The translations under genes and the position numbers were made by a program. The notes beneath the pieces are model-generated. The model saw nothing but the letters and a program-made list of their open reading frames with translations. It did not search any database and was not told the DNA's origin. A stretch of 7,523 nt of DNA, from positions 1 through 7,523 of the forward strand of contig CAILKA010000184.1 of the NCBI GenBank assembly GCA_903834645.1. The letters run 5' to 3'. Below are positions 1-5,153 of the stretch, in pieces. Numbering within the stretch: position 1 is the stretch's first letter; every line of letters begins with the position of its first letter. Origin of the DNA: an uncultured beta proteobacterium. GTDB lineage: Bacteria > Pseudomonadota > Gammaproteobacteria > Burkholderiales > Burkholderiaceae_C.

Positions 1-301
1 CGACGTTGCCCCCGCGCTGGGTGATGTCCTTGCGCGCCTCGGCCAGGTCGGCGCTGCGGCGCTGGCCGGTGACGACCACGCGCACCCAGCGCTGGCCGGC
101 GGCTTCGCGCAGCCAGGGCTGGCGAGTGGGCTTGGCGGCGTCGATGGCCAGGCGCAGGTCGGTGGCAACTTTGTGGGCCAGCGGGTCGGCAACGGCCCGC
201 TGGGGCTGTGTCGGGACCTGCGCTTGAGCCTGGCCCTGTACAGCCGTCAGGCTCAGGAAGCCGGCTGCCACCAGCGCGCTCAGGACAGGTTGCTTCGGCA
301 T
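1..301 (-). CDS. Partial secreted protein with S8-propeptide-like N-terminus (probable second subtilase)
   Basis: This is the first 100 codons of a minus-strand gene that runs off the left edge. It begins with ATG at 301-299. The N-terminus looks like a Sec signal peptide: a lysine at residue 3, a hydrophobic stretch at about 5-21 (VLSALVAAGFLSLTAV) and Ala-Gln-Ala-type cleavage sites near 25-28. Residues 44-100 line up by eye with residues 52-117 of the protease encoded just upstream. Shared points are KxxxDLR, a Trp-x-Arg, VR followed by a V-rich strand, ADL with a following helix, and a GG-x-V end. In the protease this region is the propeptide (inhibitor/chaperone) before the catalytic domain. 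I infer a second S8 peptidase exported to the periplasm or outside, but no catalytic domain is visible, so a stand-alone propeptide-like inhibitor is also possible. The start lies two bases after the upstream stop (TGA CC ATG), which implies one transcript and coupled translation. Confidence 0.8.
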   Translation of the reverse strand, partial: MPKQPVLSALVAAGFLSLTAVQGQAQAQVPTQPQRAVADPLAHKVATDLRLAIDAAKPTRQPWLREAAGQRWVRVVVTGQRRSADLAEARKDITQRGGNV

Positions 302-303
302 GG

Positions 304-2721
304 TCACTCTCCCGTTCCGCTGACATCCTCGGCCATCACCAGGCCCTCGGCCATCACCAGGCCCTCGGCGAGGACCAGTCCTTCGGCCAGCACCAGCCCT
401 TCGGCGAGCACCAGTCCCTCGGCCAGCACCAGGCCTTCGGCAAGCACCAGCCCTTCGGCGAGCACCAATCCCTCGGCCAGCACCAAGCCGCTGGGCAGCA
501 CCGTTCCGCCACCCGCAACCAGCGCGTTGGTGAAGGCGTTGACAGGACCGAAAACACCGGTGAGCTGCTTGAGCGAACTCGCGCCACCCAGCGCCGAGGC
601 GAAGCGCACGCCGGGCTGGAACATCGCGGTGGGTGCGCCCGGCAGCGGCATCTCCGTGAAGCTGCGTGCAAAGGTCGAAGCTGCCACGCCCTGCGAGGCG
701 GCCCACCATGCAACCGTGGTGCGCATCGGGCCGACCGTGCCGCCCCAGCCCACGCGGTGGTCCCATGCAAGGTGGTAGGTGGTGAAGAGCGCGTCGCCGC
801 TGAGGATGCGGTTGCCGCCGGCAAAGACCAGGCGGCTCCAGCGCCCGGTCCCCCCGGTCGCCGTCGCCGTGGGGCCTGCATTGCTGTTCGGGACGCTGCG
901 ATCAGCGGGCAACGTCTGGCCGGGGACCAGCAGGCTCGCACCGGGCTGGATCAGCCCCGCCTCGATGTCCTGCCGCAGATTCAGTCGAACCGCGCGGACC
1001 AGTTGCAGGGCGCCGTGCGCGTTCAGGAGCCCGGCCCCCTGCTGCAGCAGGTTGGCCCTCCCCAGGGGCTCGGCGGTGTACTGCAGCATCGCCTTGATGA
1101 GTGGCGGGGTAAGGCCGGGGTTGGCCTCGAGCATCAGGGCCACCGTACCGGCCACCGCCGGGGCGGCCACCGAGGTACCGCTGAGCGACATGAGCGCGGC
1201 AGTCTTGCCAGGGCGGTTGGTGGGCCTGCCGCCAGTCGTGGCGGGCGGCACCAGGCCCGGGTTCTTCTGCGCCAGGACGGAAGGGGCGCCCGAGTTGTGC
1301 GCGGCCAACGAAGCCACGATCTTGTTGCCGGGTGCCACGAGGTCAGGCTTGAGCGCGTTGTCGATGCGGCGCTGGCCCGTGGGCGAGACATACACCCCCC
1401 GGCTCGGGCCCTTGGAACTGAAGTGGTTGACGCTGTCGTCCGTCCGTGCACCGGTGCCGAGTGGGTTGGCCGAGCCCACCGTGATCACGGAAGGCTCGAT
1501 GCCAGGCGAGCCGACGGTGCCGTAGACCTCCACGGTCCTGCCATCGGGGGCCGTGCGCTTGCCGAAGTTGCCGGCCGCCACCACCACGGTGATGCCGAGC
1601 GCGGATGCGCTGCGCACGGCGCGGCACAGCGGGTCGGTCACGTAGGACTCGGTGGAGTCGGCTGCCAGGCTGAGGTTCATCACGCGAATGTTGAGTTCGC
1701 GTGCGCGCATCACCACCCAGTCGATGGCGGCCAGCACGTCGCTCACGGTGCCGAAGCCGTTGTTGTCCAGCACCTTGAGGTCATACAGGAGCGCCCCTGG
1801 TGCCACGCCGGTGGAGTTGGGGTTCAGGCCCCAGGCGCGACCGGCAGCCACGGCTGCCACGTGCGTGCCGTGGCCGTATCCGTCCACTTCCGGCAGGCCG
1901 CCGTAGTTGTTGATGCGGGCCTCGTAGGCCTGGCGCGCGGCGGAGCCTGGGGTCAGCAGGTCGGCCGAGGCATCGAGCCCGGCCCTCCAGTCTTGCAAGC
2001 CCGTGACGCTGGCGTCGGTGGTGGCGGTGAAGTCCACCGCCTGACGCACGCGCGTGGCGCCGCCGGCGTCGCGGAAGTTGTCGTGGTTGCGCATGATCCC
2101 CGAGTCGAGGATCGCGATGCCTACGCCCGCTCCGGTGCGGCCAAGGTAGCCTGTGACGACACCCCCCACGGCCGCTGTCTGGCCCGTGCGGACTGGCGTT
2201 GCACTCAACGAACCCGCCGACACGTTGACCGACTGCTCCAGCACGCTGAAGCTGCGCGTGGTCAGGCGGTTGGGCGAGATGCTCTGGACTTCCGCGCGCC
2301 TGGCGATCTCGATCACGCCTGCGGCTGGCAGCATCACCGAGAGGCCGCGCACCGAGAGGTAGCGCATGTACACCGTGCCACCGGCGCGCAGCACGGCCTG
2401 GCGCAGGTCGGCCATCGTCGAGTCGGCGCAGTCGCAGAAGACGAGCGCCTTCACGTAGCGCACCGTGGGAAACGAGGGTCCGGACGGTCCAACCTGGTCC
2501 CGGGCCCAGGTGTGGTTGCTCGGCAGCGTCCGGGTGAGCATCGTGGCGCGCAGGTCGTTCGAAATCTTGGCCTGCTGCGCGGTCGACAGGAGAGTCCATG
2601 AGTTGGACATGAGAGCCGAGGCCTGTGCGCCACCTGCGGCCAGCGCCAGCAGAAGGCATGCCGTTGCGGCCCGCGCGATGCGCCGGGCGAGTCTGCCTTG
2701 CTGGGTGGGGGAGGAGTTCAT
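304..2721 (-). CDS. Secreted subtilisin-like serine protease (peptidase family S8) with hexapeptide-repeat tail
   Basis: The product has 805 residues. A Sec signal peptide is seen: RLARRIAR basic region, hydrophobic core about 18-30, likely cleavage after Ala-Gln-Ala near 34 or Ala36. Residues about 50-150 form a propeptide of the inhibitor-I9 type. The S8 catalytic domain spans about 196-570 with an intact triad: Asp206 in ILDSG, His284 in GHGTHVA, and Ser517 in SGTSVAAP. Asn385 in VAAGN is the expected oxyanion residue. Family knowledge predicts endopeptidase activity after export and propeptide removal. Residues about 575-740 are of unknown type, and 745-798 are nine tandem hexapeptides (separate entry). 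The propeptide contains Cys94 and Cys96 (FCDC), unusual but not interpretable here. The start is supported by AGGAG at 2729-2733, seven bases from the ATG. The gene follows the second GGDEF-EAL gene after 160 bases and precedes a probable paralog by two bases. Its substrate is unknown, and it could act in nutrition, surface processing or competition. Confidence 0.95.
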   Translation of the reverse strand: MNSSPTQQGRLARRIARAATACLLLALAAGGAQASALMSNSWTLLSTAQQAKISNDLRATMLTRTLPSNHTWARDQVGPSGPSFPTVRYVKALVFCDCADSTMADLRQAVLRAGGTVYMRYLSVRGLSVMLPAAGVIEIARRAEVQSISPNRLTTRSFSVLEQSVNVSAGSLSATPVRTGQTAAVGGVVTGYLGRTGAGVGIAILDSGIMRNHDNFRDAGGATRVRQAVDFTATTDASVTGLQDWRAGLDASADLLTPGSAARQAYEARINNYGGLPEVDGYGHGTHVAAVAAGRAWGLNPNSTGVAPGALLYDLKVLDNNGFGTVSDVLAAIDWVVMRARELNIRVMNLSLAADSTESYVTDPLCRAVRSASALGITVVVAAGNFGKRTAPDGRTVEVYGTVGSPGIEPSVITVGSANPLGTGARTDDSVNHFSSKGPSRGVYVSPTGQRRIDNALKPDLVAPGNKIVASLAAHNSGAPSVLAQKNPGLVPPATTGGRPTNRPGKTAALMSLSGTSVAAPAVAGTVALMLEANPGLTPPLIKAMLQYTAEPLGRANLLQQGAGLLNAHGALQLVRAVRLNLRQDIEAGLIQPGASLLVPGQTLPADRSVPNSNAGPTATATGGTGRWSRLVFAGGNRILSGDALFTTYHLAWDHRVGWGGTVGPMRTTVAWWAASQGVAASTFARSFTEMPLPGAPTAMFQPGVRFASALGGASSLKQLTGVFGPVNAFTNALVAGGGTVLPSGLVLAEGLVLAEGLVLAEGLVLAEGLVLAEGLVLAEGLVLAEGLVMAEGLVMAEDVSGTGE
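307..313 (-). promoter_or_regulatory. Ribosome binding site inside the end of the upstream protease gene
   Basis: GGGAGAG on the minus strand, ending about six bases before the ATG at 301. It is formed by the last sense codons of the protease (Gly-Glu), so the downstream gene's start signal lies within the coding sequence of its neighbour. This supports the chosen start and co-translation. Confidence 0.6.
328..489 (-). repeat. Nine 18-bp tandem repeats encoding (GLVLAE)7(GLVMAE)2
   Basis: The array is exactly 9 x 18 bases, in frame near the 3' end of the protease gene, encoding residues 745-798. Seven units encode GLVLAE and the last two GLVMAE. The units differ mostly at synonymous positions. 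The two units at 328-345 and 346-363 are identical, and the three-unit block 382-435 is repeated as 436-489 with only three base differences, so there is a 54-base second-order duplication. The unit length is a multiple of three, so copy-number change would lengthen or shorten the tail without a frameshift, and all antisense frames stay open across it. The peptide alternates a hydrophobic stretch with Ala-Glu-Gly. Its fold is unknown; a beta-solenoid or a cell-surface or partner-binding tail are guesses. Confidence 0.95.
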
Positions 2722-2768
2722 GTGCGGGCTCCTGGAGACGACATGGCTGCGTCAAGACCGAGGGCTCG

Positions 2769-2797
2769 ATTTGAAGGCCTGGCCCCCCCCTGTCCAA
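2769..2797 (-). promoter_or_regulatory. Weak sigma-70-like promoter candidate for the protease operon, spacer containing G8
   Basis: On the minus strand TTGGAC (2797-2792), a 17-base spacer, then TCAAAT (2774-2769), about 48 bases before the protease ATG. The boxes match the housekeeping consensus at only 3/6 and 4/6 positions, so this is tentative. The spacer includes a run of eight G (2790-2783). The 160-base gap (2722-2881) otherwise holds two short GC palindromes (2802-2811 and 2860-2871) and no recognisable gene. Confidence 0.2.
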
Positions 2798-2881
2798 GGG
2801 ATCGGCGCCGACGAAACCGGACCGGGTGTGAAGTCCTGCCGCCTTCGGGCATGAACATGGGGCGCGCGCCCGGGAGTCGAG

Positions 2882-5062
2882 TCAGTGGAACAAGCGCGCA
2901 GGGTCCGCCAGTCCGTCGGCCAGGCTGTGCGCCCCGCGCAGGTCCATGCGCTCGAGCAGCAAATCCACCGCCTGTGCGGTCAAGGGCGCCGACAGCTGGT
3001 ATCCCTGCCCGGTGGTGCAGCCGAGCGCCCGCAGGGCGGCCAGCTGGGCAGGAGTCTCGATACCCTCGGCCACCACCTGGCGCCCGAGCGATCGACCGAG
3101 GTCGAGGATCGTGCGCACGATCGCTGCATCGGTGGGGCGGGTCGTCAGCCCGTCGATGAAGGAGCGGTCGATCTTCAGGCTGTCGATGGGCAGGGAAGAC
3201 AGGTGCGCCAGCGATGAGTAGCCCATCCCGAAGTCATCGATCGACAGGCCCACGCCGAACTGGCGCAATTCCTCCAGCACCTGACCCTCGGTGGTCAGGC
3301 GCCGCATCAGGATGACTTCTGTGAGCTCGAGCACCAGGTGCTCGGGCCGCAGCGCAGCCTCGAACAGCACCGAGCGGATGCGCTGCGGCAGGTTGCGCTG
3401 GGCCACGTCCTTGTCCGAGATGTTCACGTGCAACCTCAGGCCCGTCCAGTGCGGGGCTTGGGCGTGCCAGCGCCGCAGGTCGGCGCAGGCGCGTGCGAGC
3501 ACCAGGTCGGTGATCTGCACCACGAGGGAGGATTCCTCGGCAATGGCGATGAACTCCAGCGGAGCGATCGTTCCGAACTCGGGGTGGGTCCAGCGCGCGA
3601 GCGCCTCGAAGCCGAGCAGCCGCTCGTCGCCGAGGTCGAGGATGGGCTGGTACGCCACCTCCAGCGCACCATCGGCGATGGCCCGGCGCAGGTCGCCTTC
3701 CAGGCGCATCCGCCGGGCAATCTCGGTGTGCATGGTGCTGTCGAACAGCACATGCCGTGCCTTGCCCGTGGCCTTGGCACGGTACATCGCGATGTCGGCG
3801 TCGCGCAGCACGTCGCCGGGCTTGTCGTAGCCGTGCGTGCTGACCGTGATGCCGATGCTGGCGCTGCTCGTGATCTCGGTGCCGGCCACCCGGTAGGGCT
3901 GGCTCACGGCTTCCTGGATGCGCGTGGCCAGCTCCACCACGCCCTGCTCCGGCTGGGCGCGCCGCAGCAGCAGGGCGAACTCGTCGCCACCCAGCCGTGC
4001 CACCAGGTCGTCCGGGCGCACGCGGCTGGCGATGCGCTTGGCCACCAGCTGCAGGAACTCGTCTCCGGCGGCGTGCCCCAGGCTGTCGTTGATGAACTTG
4101 AAGCGGTCGAAGTCCAGGAACATCACGGCAAAACCGTGCTGCGGATCGTCGACCGCCCTTTGCACGACCTTGGCCAGCTCCTCCACGAAACGGCGCCTGT
4201 TGGGCAGGCCGGTCAGGGCGTCGTGGAAGGCGATGTGGTGCATCTCCTGGAGGTGCTGCACCGTGATCTCGGCCTCGCGCCGCGCCGCCTGGGCGTTGGC
4301 TTCGGCGATCGTGCGGTTGGCTTCCTGCTGCTTGAAGAAGGCGTGCAGGATCGCCAGCAGCAGCGCCAGCGGGGGGCCGACGACGAGGATCGTGGACAGG
4401 CCCGTGGCGTGAAAGGTGATGGCCATCATCGCCGCGGCGCAGGCGCTGGCCGCGTTGACGGCAGCCGTCACGCCGAAGTTCCCGGCCACGTCCGACCAGG
4501 TGGGCCTCTCGCCGCGCTTGAGGCGCAACTGGCTCGAGACCAGCACCGAGTTGATCAGGAACTGCACGATCGCCGCCCACAGGGTCGCGATCGCCACCAC
4601 CGCGGAGGAGCGCAGGCCGATGCTGTCCAGGTGCGCCAGCACCAGTTGCAGCAGCGTGCCTGCCACCCCGATCGACAGCGCGCACATGGCCGGGCTGGCG
4701 ATGCGGGAGGACCAGCGCTTGGACACGCGCGAGGAGGCCACGGCTGCCTCGGCCGCAGCCGCCAGCATCGCGGCGTGCGTGCCGTGCAGCAGCAGCAGCA
4801 TGAAGATGAACACCTCGCCTGCGCTGAAGGCCGACTTCGTGCGCGGCAGCACGATCGGGAAGAAGGCCGCCGCCACTGCCAGCAAGATGCCCGTGACGAC
4901 CTGCCCGACCTGATCGGCCGGCGAGCGCGCGAGCGACCACAGCGCCCAGGCGATGCCCACCGAGCCAGCGCTGACCGTCAGCCACCAGAAGACCGCCGCC
5001 CGCCTGTTGTAGTCGGGCAGGAGCGTCTGGTGCAGTCGCTGAAGGAAGGGGATCGGGACCAA
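2882..5062 (-). CDS. Membrane GGDEF-EAL c-di-GMP protein (second copy)
   Basis: The product has 726 residues from TTG at 5062-5060. This start places its N-terminus in exact register with the paralog to the right (each has eight residues before RLHQTL) and lies just downstream of a sigma-28-like promoter. The same frame stays open to an ATG at 5407, but that start would overlap the neighbour by 257 bases and lie upstream of the promoter. The only Shine-Dalgarno-like bases are a GGA 11-13 bases upstream. Residues about 24-243 hold about seven hydrophobic segments, then a helical linker. The GGDEF domain starts near HDALTGLPNRR, with GGDEF at 358-362 and an RxxD inhibitory site at Arg349-Asp352. 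The EAL domain has Glu486 (EAL), Asn547, Glu579, Glu582, Asp609-Asp610, Lys630, Glu666 and Gln686, the residues expected for metal binding and catalysis. It may therefore make c-di-GMP, degrade it to pGpG, or switch between the two. DDFGMGYSS has Met where Thr is usual. Which activity dominates cannot be read from sequence. Confidence 0.95.
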   Translation of the reverse strand: MVPIPFLQRLHQTLLPDYNRRAAVFWWLTVSAGSVGIAWALWSLARSPADQVGQVVTGILLAVAAAFFPIVLPRTKSAFSAGEVFIFMLLLLHGTHAAMLAAAAEAAVASSRVSKRWSSRIASPAMCALSIGVAGTLLQLVLAHLDSIGLRSSAVVAIATLWAAIVQFLINSVLVSSQLRLKRGERPTWSDVAGNFGVTAAVNAASACAAAMMAITFHATGLSTILVVGPPLALLLAILHAFFKQQEANRTIAEANAQAARREAEITVQHLQEMHHIAFHDALTGLPNRRRFVEELAKVVQRAVDDPQHGFAVMFLDFDRFKFINDSLGHAAGDEFLQLVAKRIASRVRPDDLVARLGGDEFALLLRRAQPEQGVVELATRIQEAVSQPYRVAGTEITSSASIGITVSTHGYDKPGDVLRDADIAMYRAKATGKARHVLFDSTMHTEIARRMRLEGDLRRAIADGALEVAYQPILDLGDERLLGFEALARWTHPEFGTIAPLEFIAIAEESSLVVQITDLVLARACADLRRWHAQAPHWTGLRLHVNISDKDVAQRNLPQRIRSVLFEAALRPEHLVLELTEVILMRRLTTEGQVLEELRQFGVGLSIDDFGMGYSSLAHLSSLPIDSLKIDRSFIDGLTTRPTDAAIVRTILDLGRSLGRQVVAEGIETPAQLAALRALGCTTGQGYQLSAPLTAQAVDLLLERMDLRGAHSLADGLADPARLFH

Positions 5063-5109
5063 GCGGGTTTCGTCCGGGAGTGGCGAGTACGGGGGCTCGC
5101 GGTGTCTCG

Positions 5110-5136
5110 ATTTCGGCGGGCAGCAGCGAAACTTGA
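5110..5136 (-). promoter_or_regulatory. Sigma-28 (FliA)-like promoter of the second GGDEF-EAL gene
   Basis: On the minus strand TCAAGTTT (5136-5129), exactly 11 bases, then GCCGAAAT (5117-5110). The flagellar sigma-28 consensus is TAAAGTTT, N11, GCCGATAA, with TCAAG common in the -35 of some proteobacteria. The match is 7/8 in the -35 and 6/8 in the -10. Transcription would begin near 5103, giving a leader of about 40 bases before the TTG at 5062. The site lies in the 88-base gap between the paralogs, so this gene can be expressed apart from its upstream neighbour. Confidence 0.7.
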
Positions 5137-5153
5137 ACCCGGAGCCCGGTTCA
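5134..5153 (-). other. Short inverted repeat spanning a stop codon and a promoter -35 box
   Basis: TGAACC and GGTTCA form a perfect 6-bp stem around an 8-base loop; G-C pairs in the loop could extend it with one bulged base. The first arm contains the TGA stop of the right-hand gene, and the second overlaps the -35 box of the next promoter. The RNA would continue AGTTT, too short a U run for a convincing terminator. It could attenuate read-through or be a chance match. Confidence 0.25.

Noticed and set aside
328..489. CRISPR-like array
   Set aside because: The 18-base units are directly adjacent with no spacers and encode an in-frame hexapeptide within a protease.
208..2601. Long plus-strand open frame (797 codons) antisense to the protease
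   Set aside because: It is a GC-rich antisense shadow: composition dominated by Arg, Gly, His and Ala, no recognisable domain, and the opposite strand encodes a complete protease with intact motifs. The repeat array keeps this frame open.
2796..2825. Third sigma-28-like site before the protease (GCCGATCC at 2808-2801)
   Set aside because: No TCAAG or AAAGTTT-like -35 sequence occurs 11 bases upstream, so only half of the motif is present.
2860..2871. GGGCGCGCGCCC palindrome after the second GGDEF-EAL gene as a terminator
   Set aside because: The stem would be very short once a loop is allowed and there is no T run on either side; GC palindromes of this size are expected in such GC-rich DNA.
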